From contig JAHZAV010000008.1 of the NCBI GenBank assembly GCA_019423745.1, positions 27,442-91,441 on the forward strand: 64,000 nt of DNA, in the 5' to 3' direction. Below the pieces are notes generated by a model. It saw only the letters and a list, made by a program, of their open reading frames with translations, searched no databases and was not told where the DNA came from. The DNA comes from Lachnospiraceae bacterium (GTDB lineage Bacteria > Bacillota > Clostridia > Lachnospirales > Lachnospiraceae). The position numbers and the translations under genes were made by a program. This document shows, in pieces, positions 17,359 to 26,108 of this stretch. Each line of letters opens with the position of its first letter. Position 1 is the stretch's first letter.

Positions 17359-18027
17359 ATGGCTGCAATATCAAACGACTGGCTGGATGCTTTAAAAGGA
17401 GAATTTGGTAAAACTTATTACAGACAATTATTTGAAACTGTAAAAAAGGAGTATGCAACCCATCTGATATTCCCTCCATCTGATGATATTTTTAATGCAT
17501 TTCATTTGACACCGCTTAAAGAAGTGAAGGCGGTTATTTTGGGGCAGGATCCTTATCATAATGTAGGGCAGGCTCATGGACTGTGTTTTTCTGTAAAAAA
17601 AGGTGTGGACATTCCACCCTCTCTTGTAAATATTTATCAGGAGCTTCATAATGATCTTGGATGTACCATTCCCAATCATGGATGCCTTGAAAAATGGGCC
17701 AAGCAGGGTGTTTTAATGTTGAATACAGTTTTAACTGTGCGTGCCCATCGGGCAAATTCTCACAGAGGAATTGGGTGGGAACAGTTTACGGATGCAGCAA
17801 TACAAGTGCTGGATAAGGAGGACAGACCTATTGTTTTTATTTTATGGGGGGCTCCGGCACAGAAAAAAAAGGCAATGCTCCATAATCCTAAGCATTTGAT
17901 TCTGGAGGCACCGCATCCCAGTCCGTTGTCGGCGTATAGAGGATTTTTTGGCAGCAGACCCTTCAGCCAGACGAATGATTTTCTTGAAAAAAATGGAATC
18001 AACCCGATCGACTGGCAGATAGAGTAA
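17359..18027 (+). CDS. ung: Uracil-DNA glycosylase, family 1
   Basis: Removes uracil from DNA. 222 residues with the catalytic water-activating motif GQDPYH (about residue 62), the LLNTVLTV-type segment (VLMLNTVLTVRA), and the HPSPLSAYRGFFG minor-groove loop with catalytic His near the C-terminus. GAAGGAGG precedes the ATG. It lies 33 bases after hisF and may be co-transcribed with it. Confidence 0.96.
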   Translation: MAAISNDWLDALKGEFGKTYYRQLFETVKKEYATHLIFPPSDDIFNAFHLTPLKEVKAVILGQDPYHNVGQAHGLCFSVKKGVDIPPSLVNIYQELHNDLGCTIPNHGCLEKWAKQGVLMLNTVLTVRAHRANSHRGIGWEQFTDAAIQVLDKEDRPIVFILWGAPAQKKKAMLHNPKHLILEAPHPSPLSAYRGFFGSRPFSQTNDFLEKNGINPIDWQIE

Positions 18028-18073
18028 TAGTAAAAATGCCAGAATATTCATGTCTGGCAGAACAGGGGGAAAT

Positions 18074-19504
18074 ATGGAAGTGAATAGATATGATCTGGTA
18101 ATCATCGGAGCAGGTCCGGGAGGATATGTAGCAGCCAAAAAAGCAGCAGAGCTGGGAATGAAGACAGCAGTAATAGACCGGGGACCTGCAGGAGGAACCT
18201 GTATGAATAGAGGCTGTATTCCGGCCAAGGCGCTGCTTCATGCTGCAACATTATATCGGGAAATGAGGGAGTGTGAAAAATTTGGACTTCATGCAGAGAA
18301 TATCGGTTTTGATCTGCAGAAGATATTCGAATACAAAGACTGGGCTTCCGAACAGATGAGATCTGATCTGGAAAAGGATTTTGAAAGACTTGGTATAGAT
18401 ATGATCCATGGAAATGCCATAGTTCAAAAGGATAAAAAGGTGAAGATTACCCAGAATGGCAGTGACGCTTTTTTCCTGGAAGGGGATAAGATTCTTATTG
18501 CCGCCGGGGCGAAGGCAAAGCTGGCAGATATTCCAGGCATGGAACTTCCAGGAGTAATGACAAGTGAAGAACTGCTTGTGAGCAAAGCACACAAATATGA
18601 AAATATGATGATTCTTGGAGGAGGAGTCATTGGGTTGGAGCTTGCTACTGTATTTCAGGCTCTTGGTACAAAAGTGACAGTAATAGAGATATCTGACAGG
18701 CTTCTTCCCAATATGGACCGGGAATTTTCCGATGCACTGGAGCAGATTCTGGTAGGGCGAGGAATTAGGATCTATAAAGAAAGTATACTTGAGAGAATAG
18801 AAAAAAGAGGAGAGCATTTGGGCTGTCGATTTGTGCATGATGGAAAGAATAAAGAAGAAGAGGTTGATGTGGTACTTGTATCAGTAGGACGTGCGCCAGC
18901 CACAGAAGGACTTTTTGAAGCAGATGTTCCAATTAAATTAGAAAACGGGAGAATTGTGGTAGATGAATTTTACCGTACGAGTATGCCGGGAATTTATGCA
19001 GTGGGCGATGTAACCGGAGGCATTCAATTGGCTCATGTAGCATCAGCTGAGGCTACGTATGTCGTGGAGAGAATGAATGACCGCAGGCCATCGGTTATTC
19101 TTTCAATGGTTCCAGGAGGACTTTTTACACCTGTTTCAATTGTTCCAAGTTGCCTTTATACAGATCCTGAAATTGCGTCAGTAGGGCTGACAGAGGAAGA
19201 GGCTAAGAAAAAAGGAGTACCTGTCAGGTGTGGGAAATATGTTATGGATGAGAATGGTCAGTCTATCATTGCGGGAGGCGAAGGAGGATTTATCAAAGTG
19301 CTTTTTGCAGTGGATAGTGATGAATTGCTTGGAGCACAGATGATGTGTTCCAGAGCTACTGATATGATTGGGGAATTGGCTACAGCTATTGCCAATGGAT
19401 TAACCAGTGCACAGCTTATGTATGCGATGCGTGCACATCCGACTTTTAATGAGGCCATTTCATGTGCTGTGGAAAATAGTCAAAAAGCTGCTGTTACCTG
19501 TTAG
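18074..19504 (+). CDS. lpdA: Dihydrolipoamide dehydrogenase-type flavoprotein
   Basis: 476 residues, FAD- and NAD-dependent disulfide oxidoreductase. FAD-binding GAGPGGYVAA near the N-terminus, redox-active disulfide in GGTCMNRGCIPAK, NAD-binding GGGVIGLE, second FAD motif YAVGDVTGG and the C-terminal catalytic HPTFNE. The ATG at 18074 with AGGGGGA upstream is chosen; the ATG at 18050 lacks a site. No pyruvate dehydrogenase, glycine cleavage or lipoylation genes are nearby, so its lipoyl partner is unknown. Mercuric-reductase function is unlikely: there is no N-terminal metal-binding domain and no C-terminal vicinal Cys pair (the end is AVTC). Confidence 0.9.
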   Translation: MEVNRYDLVIIGAGPGGYVAAKKAAELGMKTAVIDRGPAGGTCMNRGCIPAKALLHAATLYREMRECEKFGLHAENIGFDLQKIFEYKDWASEQMRSDLEKDFERLGIDMIHGNAIVQKDKKVKITQNGSDAFFLEGDKILIAAGAKAKLADIPGMELPGVMTSEELLVSKAHKYENMMILGGGVIGLELATVFQALGTKVTVIEISDRLLPNMDREFSDALEQILVGRGIRIYKESILERIEKRGEHLGCRFVHDGKNKEEEVDVVLVSVGRAPATEGLFEADVPIKLENGRIVVDEFYRTSMPGIYAVGDVTGGIQLAHVASAEATYVVERMNDRRPSVILSMVPGGLFTPVSIVPSCLYTDPEIASVGLTEEEAKKKGVPVRCGKYVMDENGQSIIAGGEGGFIKVLFAVDSDELLGAQMMCSRATDMIGELATAIANGLTSAQLMYAMRAHPTFNEAISCAVENSQKAAVTC

Positions 19505-19524
19505 ACAGGTGACAGCAGTTTTTT
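19488..19524 (+). terminator. Terminator overlapping the lpdA stop codon
   Basis: 14-bp stem CTGCTGTTACCTGT/ACAGGTGACAGCAG (one G-U) with the TAG stop as the loop, followed by TTTTTT. The coding end therefore doubles as terminator. Confidence 0.9.
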
Positions 19525-19544
19525 GCTGAAAATTAGTTTTTCTA

Positions 19545-19574
19545 TTGACAAATATCGTTGGATATGTTTATATT
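19545..19574 (+). promoter_or_regulatory. Promoter of the zntA-like gene
   Basis: TTGACA at 19545-19550, 18-bp spacer, TATATT at 19569-19574, 55 bases before the start codon. Confidence 0.7.
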
Positions 19575-19583
19575 AAAACATGA

Positions 19584-19607
19584 ACATATGAACAATTATT
19601 CATGTGT
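19584..19607 (+). promoter_or_regulatory. SmtB/CzrA-type operator upstream of the zntA-like gene
   Basis: Core TGAACAATTATTCA (19589-19602) inside a longer imperfect dyad beginning ACATATGAAC. It matches the known SmtB/ArsR-family operator form TGAAC-N4-TTCA and lies just downstream of the -10 box, where a bound repressor would block transcription. The same form occurs at 21936 before the regulator gene. Confidence 0.8.
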
Positions 19608-19629
19608 ATAAACTGTAGGAGGGAGCCAC

Positions 19630-21852
19630 ATGTCAGAAGAAAAATTAGAGGGGCAGCATGTACATTGTCATCATGATCATCATCACGACCATAATCACCA
19701 AACAGGGAAGATACATACAGGACATGAATTTGACAATATAGATAAAAAAATAGAGCAAAGAGTGTATATTTTGGAAGGACTTGGATGTGCCAATTGTGCG
19801 GCTAAAATGGAAAGGCAGATTTGTGCACTTCCAGAGGTGGAGATGGCTGTTATTACCTATGCAACCAAGCAATTGAAAGTAGCGGCAAATCATCAGGATG
19901 ATCTGCTTCCTAAATTACAAGAAATCTGTTCATCTATTGAGAGTGAAGTGATTGTTGTTCCTAGAGAAAAAGAAAAGGTGTTACAGAATGAGAAGAAAGG
20001 GATTTTTGCAGAACATCGAAAAGAAATTCTGGTAATTGCCATAGGAGCAGTATTGTTTGCGGCAGGAATTATCTGTGATAATTTAGGAATGCGATCTTTG
20101 TATTCTACACTAGGGTTCGTAGTAGCCTATGTGTTGCTTGGCCGGGAAATCGTATGGTCCGCGCTAAAGAACTTGACAAAAGGGCATGTGTTTGATGAAA
20201 ATTTCCTGATGAGTGTAGCTACGCTGGCTGCATTTGCTATAGGAGATTTTGCGGAAGCTGTGGGAGTTATGCTGTTCTATCGTGTAGGGGAAGTGTTTGA
20301 AGATATTGCTGTTGCCAGAAGCCGTTCACAGATTATGGAAGCGGTTGATATGAGGCCAGAGGTTGTAAATAGGCTGGATGATGACAAGATTTCTGAGATT
20401 CCTGCAAGACTGGCAGAGGTAGGAGATCTTTTACTGATCCGACCAGGGGACCGTATTCCGCTGGATGGGACTGTGGTAGAGGGAATGAGCAGAATTGATA
20501 CTTCTCCGGTGACAGGAGAGCCTGTTCCAGTATCTGTGTCTCCGGGATCAGCTCTTGTATCCGGATGTGTCAACGAGCAGGGCGTTTTAAAAATGAGAGT
20601 AGAGAAAATATTGAGTGAATCTATGGTTTCAAAAATTCTTGATTCTGTAGAAAATGCTGCAGCAAGCAAACCAAAGTTGGATCGGTTTATTACAAGATTT
20701 GCAAGGGTTTATACGCCTATTGTTGTTCTGGCGGCTGTTTTGACAGCAATTATTCCATCACTTCTTACAGGAGACTGGAATCACTGGATTTATACAGCTA
20801 TTACGTTTCTTGTTATCAGTTGTCCCTGTGCTCTTGTGCTAAGTGTTCCATTGGCATTCTTCTCAGGGATTGGAGCAGGATCTAAAAGAGGAATTCTTTT
20901 TAAAGGCGGAATTTCTATTGAGGCTTTAAAGAATGTAAAAGCTGTTGTTATGGATAAAACCGGAACCATTACAAAAGGCCAGTTTCAGGTGCAAGAAGTG
21001 GTGTCAACCGGAGGCGTTGGAACAGATAAATTGCTGGAAAAGGCAGCTGGGTGTGAGATGAGTTCTACCCATCCTATTGGAACGAGTATTGTAGAAGCGG
21101 CAAAAGAAAAAGGGATTTTTTTCGTGCAGCCGGAAACTGTAGAAGAATTTTCAGGAAAAGGCATTCGTGCAGTGATAGATGGAGAAGAAGTGCTTTGCGG
21201 AAATCGGGCACTGATGAAAAAATATCAGGTTGATACGACAAGCATAGAAAATGAAGGATATGGAACAGAAGTACTACTTGCAGTAAATGGAAAGCTGGAA
21301 GGATATATTGTAATTTCAGATACTTTAAAGGAAGAGGCTGCCAGATCCATTGAGTTATTGAAAAAAGAGAACCTGACAGCTGCAATACTGACTGGAGATG
21401 CAAAAGATAGTGCAAAGGCAGTAGCGGATAAAGTGGGAATTAAAGAAGTTTATGCACAGCTTCTTCCACAGGATAAATTGGACCATTTACAGATGATGCG
21501 GCAAAAATACGGGGCGGTCATGTTTGTTGGTGATGGCATCAATGATGCACCGGTTTTGGCAGGAGCTGATGTGGGAGCTGCTATGGGAAGTGGAGCGGAC
21601 GCGGCCATTGAGGCAGCAGATGTAGTATTTATGACTTCTTCCTTGGAAGCAATCCCTGAATCTATTCGTATTGCGCGAACAACTGGAAAGATTGCAATGC
21701 AGAATGTGGTATTTGCACTGGCAATCAAAGCCGCGGTTATGCTTTTGGGATTTTTGGGAGTTGCAAATATGTGGATGGCTGTATTTGCCGACACAGGAGT
21801 GGCAATGCTTTGTGTGCTTAATTCTATTCGTGTATTGTATAAAAAATTTTAA
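19630..21852 (+). CDS. Zn/Cd/Pb-type P1B ATPase with His-rich N-terminus
   Basis: Predicted heavy-metal exporter, 740 residues. The first 40 residues are His-rich (HHDHHHDHNHQ), followed by an HMA domain with GCANCAAKM (CxxC near 57-60). The transmembrane metal site is CPC (about 398-400, SCPCALVLS), the phosphorylation site DKTGTITKG (about 442), then an HPIG motif and GDGINDAPVLAGADVGAAMG hinge. CPC with such an N-terminus points to Zn, Cd or Pb rather than Cu. It carries its own promoter and operator and is followed by a terminator and the ArsR sensor gene. Confidence 0.93.
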   Translation: MSEEKLEGQHVHCHHDHHHDHNHQTGKIHTGHEFDNIDKKIEQRVYILEGLGCANCAAKMERQICALPEVEMAVITYATKQLKVAANHQDDLLPKLQEICSSIESEVIVVPREKEKVLQNEKKGIFAEHRKEILVIAIGAVLFAAGIICDNLGMRSLYSTLGFVVAYVLLGREIVWSALKNLTKGHVFDENFLMSVATLAAFAIGDFAEAVGVMLFYRVGEVFEDIAVARSRSQIMEAVDMRPEVVNRLDDDKISEIPARLAEVGDLLLIRPGDRIPLDGTVVEGMSRIDTSPVTGEPVPVSVSPGSALVSGCVNEQGVLKMRVEKILSESMVSKILDSVENAAASKPKLDRFITRFARVYTPIVVLAAVLTAIIPSLLTGDWNHWIYTAITFLVISCPCALVLSVPLAFFSGIGAGSKRGILFKGGISIEALKNVKAVVMDKTGTITKGQFQVQEVVSTGGVGTDKLLEKAAGCEMSSTHPIGTSIVEAAKEKGIFFVQPETVEEFSGKGIRAVIDGEEVLCGNRALMKKYQVDTTSIENEGYGTEVLLAVNGKLEGYIVISDTLKEEAARSIELLKKENLTAAILTGDAKDSAKAVADKVGIKEVYAQLLPQDKLDHLQMMRQKYGAVMFVGDGINDAPVLAGADVGAAMGSGADAAIEAADVVFMTSSLEAIPESIRIARTTGKIAMQNVVFALAIKAAVMLLGFLGVANMWMAVFADTGVAMLCVLNSIRVLYKKF

Positions 21853-21877
21853 AAACACATTACAAAAATATTAAGTT

Positions 21878-21920
21878 CCCCCGGATTTCAGCGAAATAGT
21901 TGAAATATCGGGGGTATTTT
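21878..21920 (+). terminator. Terminator after the zntA-like gene
   Basis: CCCCCG plus ATTTCA pair with TGAAAT plus CGGGGG across a 10-base loop, followed by TATTTT. The downstream arm overlaps the -35 box of the arsR promoter. Confidence 0.8.
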
Positions 21921-21928
21921 GGCATAAT
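21900..21928 (+). promoter_or_regulatory. Promoter of the ArsR-ATPase operon
   Basis: TTGAAA at 21900-21905, 17-bp spacer, CATAAT at 21923-21928, 58 bases before the ArsR start. The -35 box is embedded in the preceding terminator stem. Confidence 0.65.
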
Positions 21929-21935
21929 TAACAAA

Positions 21936-21949
21936 TGAACCAGTATTCA
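21936..21949 (+). promoter_or_regulatory. SmtB/CzrA-type operator of the ArsR-ATPase operon
   Basis: TGAACCAGTATTCA, the same TGAAC-N4-TTCA form as at 19589, placed eight bases after the -10 box. Supports autoregulation and co-regulation of both exporters by the ArsR protein. Confidence 0.78.
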
Positions 21950-21986
21950 CATGATAGCTGTGTAAAGTCAGAAAGGACGATAAAAC

Positions 21987-22346
21987 ATGAAAAAAACAGA
22001 AGCAGAATGCTGCGACGTTGTGATGACCCACACAGGTACAGTAGAAGAAGTGAAAAAAATGATGCCAGGGGATGGGATGATCCATGATCTGGCAGATTTT
22101 TATAAAGTATTTGGAGATGCCACAAGAATTCGAATTTTGTGTGTGCTTCTGCAGGCAGAAGTATGTGTCTGCGATCTGGCAGAGATTCTGGGAATGACTC
22201 AGTCGGCAATCTCCCATCAGCTTAGGGTGTTAAAACAAATGAAGCTGGTGAAAAACAGAAGAGAAGGAAAAACCGTTTTTTATTCACTGGCAGATGGACA
22301 TATTCAGACCATTATCAGTCAGGGTATGGAGCATATCAGCGAATAA
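21987..22346 (+). CDS. ArsR/SmtB-family metal-sensing repressor
   Basis: 119 residues. Winged helix with DATRIRILCVL, CVCDLAEILGMTQSAISHQLRVL recognition region and the beta-wing NRREGKTVFYSL. The last helix carries D103-x-H105-x10-H116-x2-E119, exactly the SmtB alpha5 zinc site. C60 and C62 (VCVCDL) together with C8/C9 near the N-terminus could form a CadC-like alpha3N thiolate site, so two sites may coexist. Metal binding would release the operators at 19589 and 21936. It is followed 33 bases later by a second ATPase. Confidence 0.93.
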   Translation: MKKTEAECCDVVMTHTGTVEEVKKMMPGDGMIHDLADFYKVFGDATRIRILCVLLQAEVCVCDLAEILGMTQSAISHQLRVLKQMKLVKNRREGKTVFYSLADGHIQTIISQGMEHISE

Positions 22347-22379
22347 AGCTCATATAAATGGGATAAAGAGGACAAAAGG

Positions 22380-24242
22380 ATGGCAAAAGAACTGAAAGTA
22401 AGATGGTTAATTCTGGCGGCAGGAATTGTGCTTTATATAGGTGCAGTGACACTGGTGAGAATGACTGCCGTTGATAATGAGGTCAAATTTTTGATATTTC
22501 TTGCTATATATCTGGTAGCAGCATTTGAGTCATTTCGAGGATTTCAGGAAAATGTCATACAGAAAAAGATTTTGGATGAGCACTTTTTGATGATTGTAGC
22601 TACAGTGGGGGCTCTTGCAGTAGGCCATTACGAGGAAGGGGTGGCAGCTATGCTGCTGTTCCAGATCGGAGGTTCCCTGGAAGCGGTTTCTGTAGACCGA
22701 ACCAAACGTACAATAGCAAAATATATCGATATTCGTCCCATGTATGCGATGCGTAAAGAAGGGGAGCAGGAAGTGCAGGTAGAACCGTCCAGCCTTCAGA
22801 TAGGAGATATCATTGTGATTAAACCCGGTGAAAGAGTTCCGGTGGATGCGGTTGTTACAAGCGGTATTACTGGCATGGATACTAAGGCGCTTACCGGGGA
22901 AACATTACCTCAAACTGTAGGGGCGGGAGATAAAATTTACAGCGGCAGTATCAATACTACTGGTGTGATAGAAGCAGAAGTAAAAAAAATGTACAAAGAT
23001 TCTACCGTGTCTCGAGTAATGGAATTAGTAGAGAATGCACAGAAAAGAAAGGCAGATACAGAAAATTTCGTTCAGACTTTTACGAAGTTTTATACACCGG
23101 CAGTAACCGTAGCAGCTGTTTTGATTATGGTGGTTCCACCTGTATTTTGGGCTGGAGCACAGTGGAGTACATGGATCTATCGTGCTATGATCGTGTTGAT
23201 TGCTGCTTGTCCTGCAGGATTGATCTTGTCAGTTCCGGTAGCTTTTCTCGGGGGAATCGCAGCAGCGGCCCGCCAGGGAATTGTGGTTAAAGGCGGAAAT
23301 TATCTGGAAATGCTGGCTAAGGCAGATACCTTTGTTTTTGATAAGACTGGGACACTTACAGAAGGTGTTTTTGAAGTTCTTGAAGTATGTGGGGAAATGC
23401 TGGAGGAAAGCGAGCTTTTGGAGATAACAGCCCATGTAGAGAATTATTCCAACCATCCGATTGCACAATCGCTTATGAATGCTTATGGCGGAGAATATGA
23501 TGCATCTAAAGTAACACAGGTAGAGGAACAGCCAGGGTATGGAATTAAAGCTAAGTATGAAGGTAAAAATGTCTATATAGGAAATAGCCGAATGGCAGAA
23601 CTTCATGGTGTAGAAGTAGATGAGATAAGAACTACCGACACGGTTATTTATGTTGTTGTAGAAGAAGAGTACGGTGGTTTTATTATAGTAGGAGATCGGT
23701 TGAAGCCAGATGCAAAATGGACCATGAGAACTCTGCGGGAAAAATATCATGCCGTGTTGGTTATGCTGACCGGTGACAGTCAGGAGGCAGGGAATGCTGT
23801 TGCAAAAGAGCTTCATATGGATTATGCATATACGGAGTTGATGCCGGAAGATAAATTGGAACAGATGGAAGAGTTTATGCAATGTCAGTATGAGGCAGAA
23901 CGGGTTGTGTGTGTAGGCGATGGGATCAATGATGCCCCTGTTTTAGCCAGAGCAGATGTAGGAATTGCCATGGGAGGTTTGGGGGCTGATGCAGCGATTG
24001 AGGCGGCAGACATTGTATTGATGGAGGACGAACTTCCTAAAATCGTGGATGCAGTAAGAATAGCAAAAGAAACAGTAAGAGTTGTGGGACAGAATATTAA
24101 TTTTGCACTTGTTATGAAATTTATTGTATTGGTTCTGGCAGCTATTGGGTATATTTCTATGTGGGAGGCTGTATTTACGGATGTGGGTGTAATGATTCTG
24201 TCCATTATCAATGCGTCCGGAGTGGTAAAATACTGGCGGTAG
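22380..24242 (+). CDS. P1B-type ATPase without HMA domain, CPA transmembrane motif
   Basis: 620 residues, co-operonic with the ArsR sensor. It has the phosphorylation site FDKTGTLTEG (D321), the SNHPIAQ motif and GDGINDAPVLARADVGIAMG, so it should be catalytically competent. The N-terminus starts directly with membrane helices and lacks any CxxC domain. In the helix that normally holds CPC, the sequence is AACPAGLILSVP (C277-P278-A279): the second Cys is Ala. This is not one of the common CPC, CPH, SPC or TPC classes, so metal specificity cannot be assigned; Zn/Cd is inferred from the regulator only. Confidence 0.88.
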   Translation: MAKELKVRWLILAAGIVLYIGAVTLVRMTAVDNEVKFLIFLAIYLVAAFESFRGFQENVIQKKILDEHFLMIVATVGALAVGHYEEGVAAMLLFQIGGSLEAVSVDRTKRTIAKYIDIRPMYAMRKEGEQEVQVEPSSLQIGDIIVIKPGERVPVDAVVTSGITGMDTKALTGETLPQTVGAGDKIYSGSINTTGVIEAEVKKMYKDSTVSRVMELVENAQKRKADTENFVQTFTKFYTPAVTVAAVLIMVVPPVFWAGAQWSTWIYRAMIVLIAACPAGLILSVPVAFLGGIAAAARQGIVVKGGNYLEMLAKADTFVFDKTGTLTEGVFEVLEVCGEMLEESELLEITAHVENYSNHPIAQSLMNAYGGEYDASKVTQVEEQPGYGIKAKYEGKNVYIGNSRMAELHGVEVDEIRTTDTVIYVVVEEEYGGFIIVGDRLKPDAKWTMRTLREKYHAVLVMLTGDSQEAGNAVAKELHMDYAYTELMPEDKLEQMEEFMQCQYEAERVVCVGDGINDAPVLARADVGIAMGGLGADAAIEAADIVLMEDELPKIVDAVRIAKETVRVVGQNINFALVMKFIVLVLAAIGYISMWEAVFTDVGVMILSIINASGVVKYWR

Positions 24243-24273
24243 AACTGCCTGAAACATAGTGGGAGGATGAAGA

Positions 24274-24807
24274 TTGAAGATGAAACGTTATATGAAAACG
24301 CTGGCAGCGTTGGCTTTCGTTGCAGTTATGCTGACAGGGTGTGGGGATAAAACAGTAGAAGAAGGAGTTAAGCTTCTGGAGGAAAACGATTATCAGGGAG
24401 CGGCAGATTTGTTTCAGCAGGCTGTTGAAAAAGACGGAGAAGATGCAGAGGCGCAAAGAGGGCTTGGTATTGCAAAATGGGAGCTGGAAGATTATGAAGG
24501 TGCGCTTGCTGCTTTTGAAAGTGCGTTGGAAAATGGCGGAGAGAAGACGGCAGAGATTTATAATTTGATGGGAAACTGTTGCATGCAGCTGGAGCAGGGA
24601 AAAAAGGCTTTGAATTATTACCGGCTGGGGCTTCAGGATGAGGAGTTAAGTGATGAATTAAAGCAGGAGATGCGGTTTAATGAGATCGCTGCTTATGAAA
24701 TGTCAGGAGATATGGAAAGCGCCAAGTCAAAACTGGAGTCTTATATTCAGGATTATCCGGACGATGAGAAGGCGGCAAAAGAAGCGGAGTTTTTAGAGAC
24801 CAGATAA
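24274..24807 (+). CDS. TPR-repeat lipoprotein
   Basis: 177 residues. Signal peptide with lipobox LTGC at about residues 20-23, then three or four tetratricopeptide-like helical repeats (GAADLFQQAVEKDGE, GALAAFESALENG, KALNYYRLGLQDE). Probably membrane-anchored on the outer face and protein-binding. The TTG at 24274 is used because GGGAGG at 24261-24266 is seven bases upstream; an ATG at 24280 is the alternative. hflX starts 19 bases after its stop. Confidence 0.82.
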   Translation: MKMKRYMKTLAALAFVAVMLTGCGDKTVEEGVKLLEENDYQGAADLFQQAVEKDGEDAEAQRGLGIAKWELEDYEGALAAFESALENGGEKTAEIYNLMGNCCMQLEQGKKALNYYRLGLQDEELSDELKQEMRFNEIAAYEMSGDMESAKSKLESYIQDYPDDEKAAKEAEFLETR

Positions 24808-24826
24808 GTGCAGAGAGGAAATGAGC

Positions 24827-26065
24827 ATGTTTGAAACGAAGGAAAGGGAAGAAAGAGTCATTCTGGTAGGAGTGAGTGTTTCGGATTATGACGATGTGTC
24901 CGCCTCTTTAGATGAACTGGAGGATCTTGCGAAGACGGCAGGCGCAGTGTGTATTGGACGTGTGATTCAGAAAAGAGAGCAGATTCATCCTACCTCTTAT
25001 CTGGGAAAAGGAAAGATTATGGAGTTAAAAGATCTGCTGTGGGAGACTAAGGCCGACGGAATTATATGTGATGACGAGTTGTCTCCGGCACAGATCAGTA
25101 ATTTAAAGACAGAGCTGGATACAAAAATTATGGATCGTACGCTTTTGATTCTTGATATTTTTGCAGCCCGGGCCTCGACAAGTGAAGGCAAGATTCAGGT
25201 GGAGCTCGCACAACTTAAATACAGACAGTCCCGGCTTACGGGACTAGGCACTTCATTGTCCCGGCTGGGAGGCGGAATCGGTACGAGAGGACCTGGAGAG
25301 AAAAAGCTGGAGATGGATAGAAGGCTCATTAAAAGCAGGATCTCTCGCCTGAATCAGGAGTTAAAGGAAGTAAAGCGTCACAGGGAGATAACAAGGGAGC
25401 ACAGAAGCAGAGAAAATATTCCGGTTGCAGCTATTGTAGGATATACCAATGCAGGAAAATCTACACTTCTTAACTCGCTTACAAATGCGGGGATTCTGGC
25501 TGAGGATAAGCTTTTTGCCACCTTAGATCCTACTACGAGAGTGAAAAAGCTGCCCGGAGGACAGAAAATACTTCTGACCGATACCGTGGGGTTTATACGG
25601 AAGCTTCCCCATCATTTGGTGGAAGCGTTTAAAAGTACTCTTGAGGAAGCCAGATATGCAGATATACTGATTCACGTAGCTGATGTGTCCAGTGTACAGC
25701 TGGATGAGCAGATGCACGTTGTGTATGAAACTTTAAGAGAGCTTCAGGCTCTCGACAAGCCTGTAATTACAGCTTTTAATAAAATAGATGTAGCACAGTA
25801 TGATTATACTCCGAGAGATTTTCAGGCTGACAGAACAGTCCTGATTTCTGCAAAAACGGGAGAAGGTACGGAAAAGCTTCTGGAAGCTGTAGAAGAGTGC
25901 CTTCGGGAACAAAAAATTGAAATAGAAAAAATTTATTCTTACAGTGAGGCGGGAAAAATTCAAATCATACGTCAGTATGGAGAATTAACATTGGAAGAGT
26001 ATCGGGAGGAAGGAATTTATGTGAAAGCATATGTGCCGGCTTTTGTATACGGCAGAATATGCTAG
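24827..26065 (+). CDS. hflX: Ribosome-associated GTPase HflX
   Basis: Ribosome-splitting and recycling GTPase of the Obg-HflX class. 412 residues: N-terminal HflX domain with HPTSYLGKGK and LDIFAARASTSEGK, a GGGIGTRGPGEKKLE glycine-rich linker, then the G domain with VGYTNAGKSTL (P-loop near 210), DTVGFIRKLP (G3) and NKID (G4). The ATG at 24827 is favoured over the ATG at 24821 because GAGG at 24815-24818 then has eight-base spacing. Located between the TPR lipoprotein and addB. Confidence 0.95.
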   Translation: MFETKEREERVILVGVSVSDYDDVSASLDELEDLAKTAGAVCIGRVIQKREQIHPTSYLGKGKIMELKDLLWETKADGIICDDELSPAQISNLKTELDTKIMDRTLLILDIFAARASTSEGKIQVELAQLKYRQSRLTGLGTSLSRLGGGIGTRGPGEKKLEMDRRLIKSRISRLNQELKEVKRHREITREHRSRENIPVAAIVGYTNAGKSTLLNSLTNAGILAEDKLFATLDPTTRVKKLPGGQKILLTDTVGFIRKLPHHLVEAFKSTLEEARYADILIHVADVSSVQLDEQMHVVYETLRELQALDKPVITAFNKIDVAQYDYTPRDFQADRTVLISAKTGEGTEKLLEAVEECLREQKIEIEKIYSYSEAGKIQIIRQYGELTLEEYREEGIYVKAYVPAFVYGRIC

Positions 26066-26108
26066 ATGTACCGGATTTGACCGGATGTAAGAACGGAAAG
26101 GGTAAAAT

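Noticed and set aside
23229..23882. Antisense open frame of 217 codons inside the second P-type ATPase gene
   Set aside because: It lies wholly antisense to a strongly supported gene, has no ribosome binding site, and its composition is what antisense reading of that gene gives.
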